A stretch of 64,000 bases of DNA. Source: Aurantiacibacter poecillastricola (GTDB lineage: Bacteria; Pseudomonadota; Alphaproteobacteria; Sphingomonadales; Sphingomonadaceae). Of the stretch, positions 42,230-51,915 are shown piece after piece (within the stretch, counting starts at the first letter, position 1; every line of letters begins with the position of its first letter). A program made the translations under genes and the position numbers. The notes under the pieces are model-generated. The model saw only the letters and a list, made by a program, of their open reading frames with translations, ran no database searches and was not told where the DNA came from. The stretch covers positions 92,501 through 156,500 of the forward strand of contig NZ_JAVAMS010000005.1 in NCBI RefSeq assembly GCF_030730945.1, read 5' to 3'.

Positions 42230-44131
42230 TTAAGCAGAATTTCTCAAGTCTGTCATTTTGCGAATCAAGGCGGCACCCAACCAACGGTAATTCCAAGCTG
42301 CTATTGGTCGACGCATGCAGGCCCTGCTCCAGTATCCGAGCGCCCGACTTGTCGATCCGAGAGGGTGGGAGAATTCCCGCTCGGCATTGCCGATAAGGAA
42401 CAGGTGATCGATCCGGTTTCGAACCATATCGGTCTCATATCGACCGAACACGGTTTCGCGCGCCGCCTGATTCTTGAAGAAAGCTCGGGAAACCCGGAAT
42501 GTCTGTCCTTCCCTTTCGGCTGGATCGTCATCGAAGTAGCGCGCAAGGTCGCGGGGAACCGTCGCAATGTCGAAAAACCGGCTTGCCCGAAGCCAGAACT
42601 CGTAGTCTTCTATCGCTTCCAGGCTTTCGTCAAAACCGCCGACCACATCGAACACTTCGCGCTTGAGCAATCCCGTCGTTGCTCCGCCATGCAACACGTT
42701 GCGTGCCAGCAGGACCTTATGAGCGCGGGAAGAGACAGACGGGACCGTCGAGCGACGCACCCCTGCTCCCTCCACACTCTCGATCCCGGTGAACACCATG
42801 CCTAGACGGTCATGTCCCTGGCGCATGACGTTCCACTGGGCGCGCAGCTTGCCCGGCAGCCATTCGTCATCGGAATCGAGTAATGCGATGTAATCGCCTC
42901 GGGCTTCCTTGATCCCTCGGTTGCGAGCCGCTCCCGGCCCGGCATTGCTCTGCTCGACTACGCGAAGCCGGTCACTTTCGATGCTGTCGAGCAATTCGAC
43001 TGTGTTATCCGTGGAACCGTCATCGACCACGATGACCTCCAGCGCGGGATAATCCTGAGCAAGTACGCTCTGCACGCTTCGCAGGATCGTTTCCTGTCGA
43101 TTGTAGGCGGGAATGACCACGCTGATAAGCGGAAGTGCGCTGTCATCAGCGGGCTGCTCGACCAAGTCCGGCTCCCACTCAACTTTCTCCAAAGAAGGAT
43201 CGATCGCCCCGGGGACCAGCGAGATCCTGGCGAGCTTTTCGAAAGCACCGGCGAAAGCAGGCAGGCGGGACTGTCTTCGCTGCGCTGGCGGAAGCTTCGC
43301 AGTCGATTGAAGGATACGCTGAGACACGTCCGGTGCTTCGACGCGAGCATCCTCGGCCAGTGCGCCATAGGCGGCGGCCATCTCCTTGCTGTATCTGTCT
43401 GCCTGACCCTTGATGGTCAACTGGCTCGCAATCCGTTGCAACACCTGCAGTCGCGCCTCGATGCCGGTTCGCGTGTTGCGTTTTGCCGAGAGTGAAGCGT
43501 GTTCACCGGGAAGCCGCCTGTAGTAGGATTCAGCGGCATCGGTAAGTGCTAGGCGATTGCCCGCGACGAAGCCGCGCATCATGACATCCCCGTCCTGGTT
43601 CAGGTTGAGATCGGGATCCCATCCCCCGCTCGCCTCATAGGCCTCGCGCGACCAGAGAACCGCACATGGCGGATGATACCAACCGGAAAGCCAAGCCGCG
43701 AGATCGTCCTGCCCCTTTTCGCGAGAGGGGCACGATGCGGGGCAGACGATCCACGCACCGTTTGACCACGCGATCCTCCGCCACGCGCAACAGGCGATGT
43801 TGCCCTCCCCCGCCCGCAGTGCACGTTCAAGGGTTTCTTCGAGTTCTTTCAGGACGTCCGGCGAAAGGAGGTCATCGGCGTCGCAGAACATGATCGCATC
43901 GCCGGTCGCTCTTTCGTACCCGGCCAACCGGGCCTGATTGGCGCCGGGCGTCGGCACATCGATCACTTCGACGCCGGCAAAACTGCTCGCGACGCGTCTT
44001 GTCTCGTCGGTCGAGCCATTGTCGGCCACCACGATCTGGTCCGCCACGCGTGTCTGGTTCCGCAGGGATACGAGAGTGGCACCGATCCACTCCTCTGCGT
44101 TGCGACAGGGAATGATGACGGAGATCTTCAT
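42230..44131 (-). CDS. Tandem-domain family 2 glycosyltransferase
   Basis: 633 residues from ATG 44131, coupled (ATGA) to the GT61 gene upstream. There are two complete GT2 domains: KISVIIPCRNAEEW with FCDADD at the N-terminus, and LPLISVVIPAYNRQET with LLDSDDEWLP from about residue 330. The HAEDYDLW-like ED motif appears as EAIEDYEFWLRA in the second. Each half could add a different sugar. No membrane helix is evident. Confidence 0.85.
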   Translation of the reverse strand: MKISVIIPCRNAEEWIGATLVSLRNQTRVADQIVVADNGSTDETRRVASSFAGVEVIDVPTPGANQARLAGYERATGDAIMFCDADDLLSPDVLKELEETLERALRAGEGNIACCAWRRIAWSNGAWIVCPASCPSREKGQDDLAAWLSGWYHPPCAVLWSREAYEASGGWDPDLNLNQDGDVMMRGFVAGNRLALTDAAESYYRRLPGEHASLSAKRNTRTGIEARLQVLQRIASQLTIKGQADRYSKEMAAAYGALAEDARVEAPDVSQRILQSTAKLPPAQRRQSRLPAFAGAFEKLARISLVPGAIDPSLEKVEWEPDLVEQPADDSALPLISVVIPAYNRQETILRSVQSVLAQDYPALEVIVVDDGSTDNTVELLDSIESDRLRVVEQSNAGPGAARNRGIKEARGDYIALLDSDDEWLPGKLRAQWNVMRQGHDRLGMVFTGIESVEGAGVRRSTVPSVSSRAHKVLLARNVLHGGATTGLLKREVFDVVGGFDESLEAIEDYEFWLRASRFFDIATVPRDLARYFDDDPAEREGQTFRVSRAFFKNQAARETVFGRYETDMVRNRIDHLFLIGNAEREFSHPLGSTSRALGYWSRACMRRPIAAWNYRWLGAALIRKMTDLRNSA

Positions 44132-45339
44132 CCGATCAAGTCGACGATCTTGGCCACCTCCCCGATATCGACCTGCAGATCCCGGTCGAGCGGATGTGCT
44201 GCCTTGCTGGCCTTGGCAGGAACCAGCCAATAGTCGAGGTCTAGCGCGCAGGAGAGCGCATAGAAATTCGGATTGGGAAAGCCCGGATCCGCCAGTTCGA
44301 CGACATGCCCTCCTGGCGGACAGAACAGCATGTTGGTGAGACCGGCGCCGTGAGGAGCCATCAGGATGCGCGTTTCCTGCATCAGGCGCACCTGCTCGGC
44401 GAAGTCCAGATCCTCCATCAGAATCCGCTCGAAACCGGCCTCGCGCAGCATGGGCCAGAGCTTTTCCTCGTTCAGCAATTTGCGACCGCGGGAGTTCGCG
44501 CGACTGATCAGCACCTTTCGCGTCGGCGGGGCGCTGTCCTCGTTGGCAAAGGCTGTGCGGACGGCTTGCATGTGCAGTGGATCGAACCGGTCCGCCTGGA
44601 CCAGCGTCAGGTCGTCGACGTGCAGCGGCTTGTCGGCTTCGAAACTTTCGAAATCCTCCGGCTCCAGGCCCAGCATTCGCATCGACGCGTCCACGACATC
44701 TGTTCGCCTAGAGGGCAGGATGAGGTCGGAAAGCTCGGGCCTGTCGCGCAGCAGGATCAGCTTGGGAAGGTGCGCGGTCAGCCAGTGCGAATGGTTGTGA
44801 TAGGCTCGTTCGATCATCCATGTCGCACGATCGCGGTGAACCACTTGGCCGCCATCGGACTGTTTCGCATGACCGGGGCGATAGGAAATTTCGCGCGCCT
44901 CGATGGACACGCCCCCGGGCGACAGCAGGGCCGGAAAGAAGTCCCCCTTCTGCGGCGTGTCGAAGAACTGGAAGCGACAATCGCGAAGCGTCGCTAGCTG
45001 GGTCGCCGCCACCTTGCGTTCCGGAACGTCCCATATCGAATAGCCCCAGAGGGCTCCGTCGCGAGAGAGACTCTCCCGGTCTTCGACATTGCGGGGCAGT
45101 GGATTGGATAACTGCCGCGCGGGATACAGGGTCTCGAGCTGCAAACCCGCATCAGCATGTTTTTCGACATAGGTTTGCAACGGCTCGCGCCTGCGAAACT
45201 GATTGCCGAGGATGGCCGGGGGCAGTCCGAGACGCACGGCCCGCTCCGGCATGCGACGCATATGCCAGATGGCCGACCAGTAGGCGCGCCGCGATAGCGA
45301 GCGGAATGAGGAGGTTTGAGAGGCAGTGGTAGAGGTCAT
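44128..45339 (-). CDS. GT61-family glycosyltransferase
   Basis: 403 residues of the DUF563/GT61 family. LISRANSRGRKLLNEE, EDLDFAEQVRLMQ and the late MAPHGAGLTNMLFCPPGG are diagnostic. In bacteria these enzymes are found in capsule and exopolysaccharide loci. The N-terminal Arg-rich, hydrophobic region could anchor it to the membrane. It starts 9 bases downstream of the GT4 gene. Confidence 0.82.
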   Translation of the reverse strand: MTSTTASQTSSFRSLSRRAYWSAIWHMRRMPERAVRLGLPPAILGNQFRRREPLQTYVEKHADAGLQLETLYPARQLSNPLPRNVEDRESLSRDGALWGYSIWDVPERKVAATQLATLRDCRFQFFDTPQKGDFFPALLSPGGVSIEAREISYRPGHAKQSDGGQVVHRDRATWMIERAYHNHSHWLTAHLPKLILLRDRPELSDLILPSRRTDVVDASMRMLGLEPEDFESFEADKPLHVDDLTLVQADRFDPLHMQAVRTAFANEDSAPPTRKVLISRANSRGRKLLNEEKLWPMLREAGFERILMEDLDFAEQVRLMQETRILMAPHGAGLTNMLFCPPGGHVVELADPGFPNPNFYALSCALDLDYWLVPAKASKAAHPLDRDLQVDIGEVAKIVDLIG

Positions 45340-45348
45340 TGCGAAAGA

Positions 45349-46518
45349 TCAGCGAACCGGTGCGACGGTGGGGGTAGTTTCAAAGCGGAAGATCGAGACC
45401 TCCGAAGTATCGTGCGTTTCCCGGATGATCGCACTCTCCCACAGATCGGTGAGAAGATGCTTGTGGCGTTCGATATCGTATTTCTTGGCCTGCTCGAACC
45501 CTCGCTCGCGCATCGCCTTGGGTACCTTTCCGGCAACAATCGCCGGTAGCTCCTCCACCGAATCGTAGAGTACGCCTGCGCCCGAACCGACATATTGCGC
45601 GAGGTCGGTCCGCAGGCTCGGAATGCACACGCCGACGCCAGATGCCTGGGCTTCAGCAACGGCTATCGGCCAGCCGCTGGCCGGGGTCTCGACATTTTCG
45701 GTGAAAACCAGCCAACGATGCTTCTTGTACTCGCTAGGCATATCCCGGGTGCGTACGGGACCGACGAACTCCACACCGGACCCTTGCCCGCCGTGTCTTT
45801 CCTGCAAGTGTTCGCACCCGTCGCCTTGAGCGTACCACCGGAACTTTCGCCCGGGCACCATATTTGCCAGACGCCTGAACTCGGAGGTCGCCCTACGGGT
45901 TGTCGCGCAGCCCGGGTTCATCACCTCATCGCCATTGGGTCCGCGGTCCATGAACTGCCTGACCCGCACCACGGGGAAGCAGTCGATCAGCTTGTCCGGT
46001 TGGGCCCCTGCGCGAACCAGCCATGGACGCGCGCAAGGCAATATAAGCACACCGAGGCACAGGTCGCTATCCATCGCTTGGATCGCTTCGATGGCCCAGG
46101 CGGGTCTCTGGCTCACAGGACTGCCCTTGAACAGTTTTCCCATCCTGCCCTGCAAGCCTCTGCCACGCAGGGAAGTGGTGTCGAGGGAATGAATCCGGGC
46201 TGTATAAGGGGTTCGCGTTATCTCGGCGATTTGCCTGACAAACTGAAGCTCGCTGAAACAATGCGTATGAAGAACATGCGGCCTGAACTCCTGCACCGCA
46301 GTTGCCAGCCCCTCCAGGTCCTTCACGTAATCGTGGGGGTGAAGGTCGCGGCACAAGCTCGCAGGTGCGCCACTCGTGACAATCCTTATTTCGTAATGGT
46401 CTTCAAGCGCCTCGATCTCGTTCTTGATGCAGGTCTGGTGGATTTGGGAATATTCCTTGAGCACGAACAGGATGCGAGGCCTTTCGGCAAGACCGACGAC
46501 TCGCAGATTTCCTGACAT
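45349..46518 (-). CDS. Family 4-like glycosyltransferase
   Basis: 389 residues, GT-B fold. PRILFVLKEYSQIHQTCIKNE at the start and HVLHTHCFSE are donor-side and acceptor-side Rossmann regions; EVFTENVETPASGWPIAVAEAQASGVGV is the C-terminal E-x7-E-like catalytic block of GT4 enzymes. The domain resembles capsule glycosyltransferases. It is followed by the GT61 gene. Confidence 0.78.
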   Translation of the reverse strand: MSGNLRVVGLAERPRILFVLKEYSQIHQTCIKNEIEALEDHYEIRIVTSGAPASLCRDLHPHDYVKDLEGLATAVQEFRPHVLHTHCFSELQFVRQIAEITRTPYTARIHSLDTTSLRGRGLQGRMGKLFKGSPVSQRPAWAIEAIQAMDSDLCLGVLILPCARPWLVRAGAQPDKLIDCFPVVRVRQFMDRGPNGDEVMNPGCATTRRATSEFRRLANMVPGRKFRWYAQGDGCEHLQERHGGQGSGVEFVGPVRTRDMPSEYKKHRWLVFTENVETPASGWPIAVAEAQASGVGVCIPSLRTDLAQYVGSGAGVLYDSVEELPAIVAGKVPKAMRERGFEQAKKYDIERHKHLLTDLWESAIIRETHDTSEVSIFRFETTPTVAPVR

Positions 46519-46611
46519 TCCCGGGGCGCTCCATAAAATTGGTTGCCCCGGAAATGAAGATTTCGCCCGTTAGCGACTACAATCTAGGTTAATCACGTCG
46601 GCGCGCCGAAG

Positions 46612-47691
46612 CTATGCCAGGAATTTCTCGTAAACTTCCTCGTATCGAGCGACAGTGCGATCCAATGCGAACTGCTCTGCGCGCGATCGCGCCAGGGCGG
46701 CCAGACGTTGGCGCGACGAATCGTCGGCCAGCAGGCTGGCGACCTGCGAGCCCAGTGCCTTGGGATCGTCGGATGGGACTAGCACCCCGGCATCCGCCAC
46801 AGTCGCTGCCACTCCACCGACTTCGGATGCCACGCAGGGCACACCGCAGGCCATAGCCTCGAGCAAGGCAACAGGCATTCCTTCGCTGCGCGATGGCAAC
46901 ACGAACAGGTCGGACATTTGCAACCGGTCGCGGATTTCACCGGGACCAAGGCTTCCTGCAAAGGTAATATTCCCGGCTACATTCAGCTTTTCGGCAAGCG
47001 CACGCAAATCCGCTTCGCACTCGCCATCGCCTACGATCACGAGGCGGGTTTCAGGATGCGCATCCAGAATGTCCGGAAGGGCTCGGATCAGAACGTCATG
47101 ACCTTTCACCGGGTCCAGCCTACCCACTGAAACAAGTGCAGGGTGCGTGCCCACCGATTGCGTGGGCGCTGGCGAGAAGAATTCGGTGTCGATGCCGTTC
47201 GGGATCATGGCGATCCGGGCCGCGTCGACACCTTCGTACTTCCCGGCAGCCTCGATCAACGCGGGTGAAACCGCAGTAACCTCGTCGGCCTCACGAAGGA
47301 ATCGGCCAAGGTGGGGCGCATCTTGCGGCCATGGGCGTAGCAGGCCGCTGCCATGCGCGGTCAGCACGACCCTGAAGCCGAACAGCCTGCGCCAGAACAG
47401 GAAATAGTGCACTCTCTGGGTAAGAAAATGCACATGCACGACCTGAGGCCTTGCGCGCAATAGCGCCCAGAAACTCCTTATCAGCGAGGGCAGATGCGTC
47501 GGCCGGTTTTTCGACTGTCTGAGATGCAGCCGCATGACGCGCTTGCCGGGCACTGGTCGATCGGTAGGCTCGCTCCAAAGGCTGACAACCTCGTGGCCCC
47601 TTTCCTCGAGACCCTTGGCAAGTCCCTGTACCATCGACTGCACCCCGCCGGGGTGGGAACAGTCGACTGCGGTGTAGAACAGTATTCGCAC
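46612..47691 (-). CDS. Family 4 glycosyltransferase
   Basis: 359 residues from GTG 47691. GT-B with HPGGVQSMVQGLAKGLEERGHEV at the N-terminus and LPSRSEGMPVALLEAMACGVPCV as the donor-site EX7E block. Typical soluble GT4 transferase using a nucleotide sugar. It is 4 bases after the stop of the upstream GT4 gene. Confidence 0.9.
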   Translation of the reverse strand: MRILFYTAVDCSHPGGVQSMVQGLAKGLEERGHEVVSLWSEPTDRPVPGKRVMRLHLRQSKNRPTHLPSLIRSFWALLRARPQVVHVHFLTQRVHYFLFWRRLFGFRVVLTAHGSGLLRPWPQDAPHLGRFLREADEVTAVSPALIEAAGKYEGVDAARIAMIPNGIDTEFFSPAPTQSVGTHPALVSVGRLDPVKGHDVLIRALPDILDAHPETRLVIVGDGECEADLRALAEKLNVAGNITFAGSLGPGEIRDRLQMSDLFVLPSRSEGMPVALLEAMACGVPCVASEVGGVAATVADAGVLVPSDDPKALGSQVASLLADDSSRQRLAALARSRAEQFALDRTVARYEEVYEKFLA

Positions 47692-47695
47692 GCCC

Positions 47696-48814
47696 TCAGT
47701 CGATGCCCGAGAGGGACGTGGCGACTTCGCGCTGGTGCTGCGGAGACGCGCGACGATGCTTGTCTATCGCATCGCCAAGACACTCCACGAATTGGTCAAG
47801 CTGGCGATCCGGATCGATCGCCGACCGCCTCGAATAGTCCAGGGCCCGCCGGGAAAGCCCCTCGTATTTCGCGGGATCGCCGAGCAAGTCCTGCAGGGCG
47901 GCTGCCCATTGCGAAGCATCGGCATCCCGGTCCAGCAGGATACCTCCGGGCCCGACGGATTCGGGCAGCCCTCCAACCTTGGCCGCAACGACAGGGATGC
48001 CGCTGAAATGGGCTTCGGTAGCGATGCGACCCCACGCTTCGTCCCAACGGCTTGGCACCAGCATAACTGCTGTCAGCCCATAGACAGTTCGCATGTCGGA
48101 GACCTTCTCCATCACCGTCACATTGGCGCATTCACGCTCTATCGACTGGAGCTTCTCTTCATCTTCGGCGTCCAATGTCCAGGCGCGGACGAAAAGGAAT
48201 TCGAGGTCAGGACAAAGCCTCGCGATTGCAAAGGCGAGGTCGCGGCCCTTTTCCGGATGCGGGTTTATGAAGGTAACGAATTTCCGGCTCGGGCTGGTCG
48301 AATAACGAGCCGCATCGAACAATGGCGGGATGACCTCGGCCTCTATGCCATGCTCGCATTTCAGCCTGTCTGCAGTGAAGCTCGAATTGGCGATGCAGGT
48401 TTTTGCTGCACCCGCCGGATCACCGCCGAAATCGTCCATCTCGACATTCCGGAAGTATATCGCCACTGGCACGTCCGCCCGCGCGAAGGCCTCGCTCATG
48501 CGGACGGGGAACCCCGAATGCGGCACGGCGACATCCGGGGCGAAATCGGCAACGACTTCCGCGACGCAGTCCCAGGCGAACCAGCCGCGATAGGTCCTAT
48601 ATCCCAATGACCTGTCGCGCACGGTGCAATTGCCGCCAAGCTTGAGGGCAACCCTGTTCCTGAGCCCGCCTATTCCCTTGCCCGCCAGTCCGCTGAGGAC
48701 GGCGACCTCGTGGTCCCGCTGCTGCAAGGCCAGGGCCATCTGATGTATGCTCGACTGCGCTCCGCCCGCGATTTCCGGCAGGTAGGGATGAGCTGTCGTC
48801 AGCAGAATACGCAT
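47696..48814 (-). CDS. Family 4 glycosyltransferase
   Basis: 372 residues, GT-B. EIAGGAQSSIHQMALALQQRDHEV and FINPHPEKGRDLAF are the N- and mid-region signatures; LVPSRWDEAWGRIATEAHFSGIPVV is the donor-side block. Sister of the preceding gene by layout. It lies 15 bases after the OPX stop region on the same strand. Confidence 0.9.
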   Translation of the reverse strand: MRILLTTAHPYLPEIAGGAQSSIHQMALALQQRDHEVAVLSGLAGKGIGGLRNRVALKLGGNCTVRDRSLGYRTYRGWFAWDCVAEVVADFAPDVAVPHSGFPVRMSEAFARADVPVAIYFRNVEMDDFGGDPAGAAKTCIANSSFTADRLKCEHGIEAEVIPPLFDAARYSTSPSRKFVTFINPHPEKGRDLAFAIARLCPDLEFLFVRAWTLDAEDEEKLQSIERECANVTVMEKVSDMRTVYGLTAVMLVPSRWDEAWGRIATEAHFSGIPVVAAKVGGLPESVGPGGILLDRDADASQWAAALQDLLGDPAKYEGLSRRALDYSRRSAIDPDRQLDQFVECLGDAIDKHRRASPQHQREVATSLSGID

Positions 48815-48829
48815 GGTTTGCGGCGAGGC

Positions 48830-49399
48830 CTAGAAGAAGCGTTCGCCAACCCTGATCGTATCGCCCGGCCGCACGGCGAAGCTGGGCATCCGATCGAGGT
48901 CCACCAGACGCTCCTGGGTATCCATCGCCCTCTTGAGATAGATGCGCTCGTCATTTGCGCGGTAGGTAAAGCCACCGGCGGCAGCGACAGCCTGTTCGAT
49001 CGTCAGCCCGACCGAATAGGTATACTGACCCGGGCGGTTGACCTCGCCGAGAATATAATAGGGTCGATAGTCGAGCACCTCCGTGCTGACCCGCGGGTCG
49101 CTGAGGTACCCGTTTGCCAGCCTCGCCTGCAGGTCTTGCTGCAGGTCTTCCACCGTTCGCCCATCCGCAGGCACGTTCCCGATAAGCGGGAAGGACACCT
49201 GGCCATCTCCGGTCACGCGGTATTCGCCTGTCAGGGTCTCCTCCCCGAATACCGTGATCCGCAGTTTGTCGCCCGGTCCGAGCGTATAGGGCGCCTGTGT
49301 TTCGATCGCAGTCGCATATGGCACATCGGGTGTGCTTGAACATGAAGTCACGACAAGACTGCCGACTAGGGCGAGCCACATGAAAATGATCCGACACAT
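48830..49399 (-). CDS. Short OPX-type polysaccharide export lipoprotein
   Basis: 189 residues from ATG 49399, with lipobox (SLVVTSC). Poly_export domain YTLGPGDKLRITVFGEETLTG is followed by one SLBB domain (YYILGEVNRPGQYTY) and ends at VRPGDTIRVGERFF. Wza-type OPX proteins continue with a C-terminal alpha-helix that crosses the outer membrane; here it is absent. Such short forms are thought to work with a separate OM beta-barrel. Confidence 0.88.
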   Translation of the reverse strand: MCRIIFMWLALVGSLVVTSCSSTPDVPYATAIETQAPYTLGPGDKLRITVFGEETLTGEYRVTGDGQVSFPLIGNVPADGRTVEDLQQDLQARLANGYLSDPRVSTEVLDYRPYYILGEVNRPGQYTYSVGLTIEQAVAAAGGFTYRANDERIYLKRAMDTQERLVDLDRMPSFAVRPGDTIRVGERFF

Positions 49400-49512
49400 T
49401 GTGATATCCCCTGCGAGCGACCGATCGACGCCTGCTGGCCGATGCCTTCGACGCACCTGTTTCTGGATGAACGCGGTTCCCTTCCTTTAACCAGATTAGG
49501 TTCCGCACTGCC

Positions 49513-50508
49513 TCACAAGGGAAGCTGGCGCCCCCAGTCGCTGCCCTGCAGCAACATTCTCACTCTCGCTTTTCGAGGTTCGGAGCCCCGATGGTTTGCG
49601 ATCTTGTCTCGCGCAATCTGTGCAAGGATCCCTCTCAGCTCGGCGGGAGCCCATGCGCCCTCGGTGAGAGCGCGCCACAGGCCCAGGTTTCGCTTGTCAT
49701 CCAGGAAGGACCGCAGCCGCCAACGTTGGGCGACCTGCTCTCGCAGCGGTGCGATAGCCTCGCGATGCGTCTCATTGCTGGAGCAGGAAAGGCGCTCGAT
49801 GCTGGCCAGAAGCGCGGCAAGATCCTCTGTTCGATGCGATGAACTCAGCGATGCACGACGCTCCACCGCAACGTAGTAGCACGCGCTTGTCACCCCGAAA
49901 CGCGCGCCAAGCGCGAGCATACGCGCATAGAGATCGAAGTCCTCGCCAAGGCGCATCTGCGCATCGTACGACAGGTCGTGACGGACAAGGAAATCGCGCC
50001 GTATGACCGGCTTGAGAAAGCCCATCTCGCCGCGCTGCTCACCCGGGCGACCGATGTTACCGGCTACAAAACCCTCGAAGTCCAATTGCCTCGGCGTCAC
50101 AGTATTCCCATTCGGTGCAATCGCCCGGCTTGATGTGCCTGACTCTTCCGGAACGAAACGGATGTTGTCCGCCAGCAGGTCCCATCCCCCGCACTCAGGG
50201 TCGAGTGCGGCAAAGCGGCCTGGTAGAAAGTAGTCGTCGGCGTCGAGCAAGGCGATGAACGGCGCTGTGGTGTTGGCAATCGCAAGATTACGCGCGGCGG
50301 CCGGACCGAGATTTTGTTCGCTACGGATCACGAAAAGCCGCCCGCTGCCGTCGTCGGCCTCACCCGCCCGCGCAGCTGTCGCGTCATCAGACGCATCGTC
50401 GATGACGACTATTTCCGAGACCTCGGCCTGACATGCTGACGCTATTGCTCGACCGATAGTGGATTGGGCATTGTATGCCGGGATCACGACGCAGAACGGA
50501 CCTGCCAT
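49513..50508 (-). CDS. Family 2 glycosyltransferase
   Basis: 331 residues from ATG 50508. PFCVVIPAYNAQSTI and ALLDADDYFLPGRF are the GT2 nucleotide and DXD motifs; RLGEDFDLYARML is the ED motif. Soluble. It is divergent from the GT2 gene at 50650 across 141 bases that must carry promoters for both. Confidence 0.9.
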   Translation of the reverse strand: MAGPFCVVIPAYNAQSTIGRAIASACQAEVSEIVVIDDASDDATAARAGEADDGSGRLFVIRSEQNLGPAAARNLAIANTTAPFIALLDADDYFLPGRFAALDPECGGWDLLADNIRFVPEESGTSSRAIAPNGNTVTPRQLDFEGFVAGNIGRPGEQRGEMGFLKPVIRRDFLVRHDLSYDAQMRLGEDFDLYARMLALGARFGVTSACYYVAVERRASLSSSHRTEDLAALLASIERLSCSSNETHREAIAPLREQVAQRWRLRSFLDDKRNLGLWRALTEGAWAPAELRGILAQIARDKIANHRGSEPRKARVRMLLQGSDWGRQLPL

Positions 50509-50649
50509 CTTGATTAGCGTGCTCTTCGTTCGGCCATGCGTCTGCTTAGTGGTCGGGCAAAAGCGAGAAACTAACTCTGGTTGGTTTCCTGGAGACTGCG
50601 AGCGCTTAGGATCGAACATGAAAGCCGCAATCAGACCAGGAAGAGGCCC
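50509..50649. promoter_or_regulatory. Divergent intergenic region between two GT2 genes
   Basis: 141 non-coding bases separate the two divergent starts, so at least one promoter for each direction is expected here. No clear -35/-10 pair or dyad stands out by eye. Confidence 0.35.
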
Positions 50650-51915
50650 ATGAAAGCGGTTCCGCGACCCAGGACCGGTGATACGCCCCTCATCTCCGTG
50701 CTCATGGTCGCTCGCAATTCGGCTGCCTTTATTGCCGATGCGTTATCCAGTGCCCGGCGTCAGACCATCGACGATATCGAGATCGTGGTCGTCGATGACG
50801 GCTCGACAGACGATACCTTCCGGATCGCGCTGGAGCATGCCCGCGACGATGCCCGGGTGCGGCTCTTTACCGGGCCGGGCAGGGGTCTCTCGGCGGTTCG
50901 CAACACCAGCCTTCGCCATGCTCGCGGGGCCTTCGGTGCGATACTCGACAGTGACGACCTGCTGCATCCGCGTCATCTCGAACTGTTGCTGGAGCGGCTG
51001 CGGCAATTCGAGGCGCATGTGGCAGTGGCGAACATGGTGAGTTTCGTTGATGAAACCCATCCTGCGAGTTCCCTGTTCGCGGCTGGTCCAGACTGGCGAT
51101 ACGATCGCGTGATCGAACATGTGGAGTTTGTTCAATCAGGAACGTCCGACGCTGACGAGCCTTCGTTGGGATATCTCAAGCCTCTGTTTTCACTTGACTT
51201 TCTACGTGCAAAACGCCTTTCCTACAACGAAGACATCAGGATCGGCGAGGATTTCGACCTGCTCGACAGGGCGCTCGAGTGCGGAGCAACGCTCGCCTAC
51301 AGTGCGGCGCCGACCTATTTCTATCGCCGTCACGAACAGTCGACCTCCCACCGCCTGCAGGCGCGCGATGTCGAGGCCCTGCTGGAAGCGGACAGACCCC
51401 ATACCGATGCCGCGGTCGCTCGTGCGGCGCGCAAGCGCCGGTATGCCCTGAAAACCGAACTTGCCCACATCGAGGCGGTCGAGGCCATCAAGAGACGCGC
51501 CCTTGCCAAGGCGGCGGCGGCTTGCCGGGACCGGCCGGCGGTCCTGCGGCGCCTGCTCGGGAGCGCCTTCGAGGGCATCACGAGGCGCGCGGCCAAACTC
51601 GGGTCGCGCATCGCCGGTCGCCTGCTTCCGTCGCGGGGCCAGATCGCGCTTGTCATCGGCACACCGCCGACGAAGGAAAGCAGCGAGCGTCTTGCCTCAT
51701 GCCTGCGGCAAAGAAACCTGCCCGTTAAGCGCGTGGATCCGAAAAGCTACCGCGAAGCGGTGGAACTGGGGCAGATCGCGCGCCCCATCGGGCTGATCGT
51801 AACCTGCGACGATCTTGCCGCGGAAAGCGCACCCTTCGCGCTGCGTCCGGGCACGCCAGTCTGCGAATGGCGCGCCAACCGCCTCCATGAAGTTACCCAC
51901 CTGGTGACAAGTTGA
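50650..51915 (+). CDS. Family 2 glycosyltransferase with extended C-terminus
   Basis: 421 residues. The GT2 domain is the first ~260 residues (ISVLMVARNSAAF, ILDSDDLLHPRH, RIGEDFDLLDRA). A further ~150 residues hold a basic helical stretch (RRYALKTELAHIEAVEAIK) and a Rossmann-like tail (IALVIGTPPTKESSERL). The extra part may mediate interaction with other assembly enzymes. It overlaps the next GT2 start (TTGA). Confidence 0.85.
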   Translation: MKAVPRPRTGDTPLISVLMVARNSAAFIADALSSARRQTIDDIEIVVVDDGSTDDTFRIALEHARDDARVRLFTGPGRGLSAVRNTSLRHARGAFGAILDSDDLLHPRHLELLLERLRQFEAHVAVANMVSFVDETHPASSLFAAGPDWRYDRVIEHVEFVQSGTSDADEPSLGYLKPLFSLDFLRAKRLSYNEDIRIGEDFDLLDRALECGATLAYSAAPTYFYRRHEQSTSHRLQARDVEALLEADRPHTDAAVARAARKRRYALKTELAHIEAVEAIKRRALAKAAAACRDRPAVLRRLLGSAFEGITRRAAKLGSRIAGRLLPSRGQIALVIGTPPTKESSERLASCLRQRNLPVKRVDPKSYREAVELGQIARPIGLIVTCDDLAAESAPFALRPGTPVCEWRANRLHEVTHLVTS

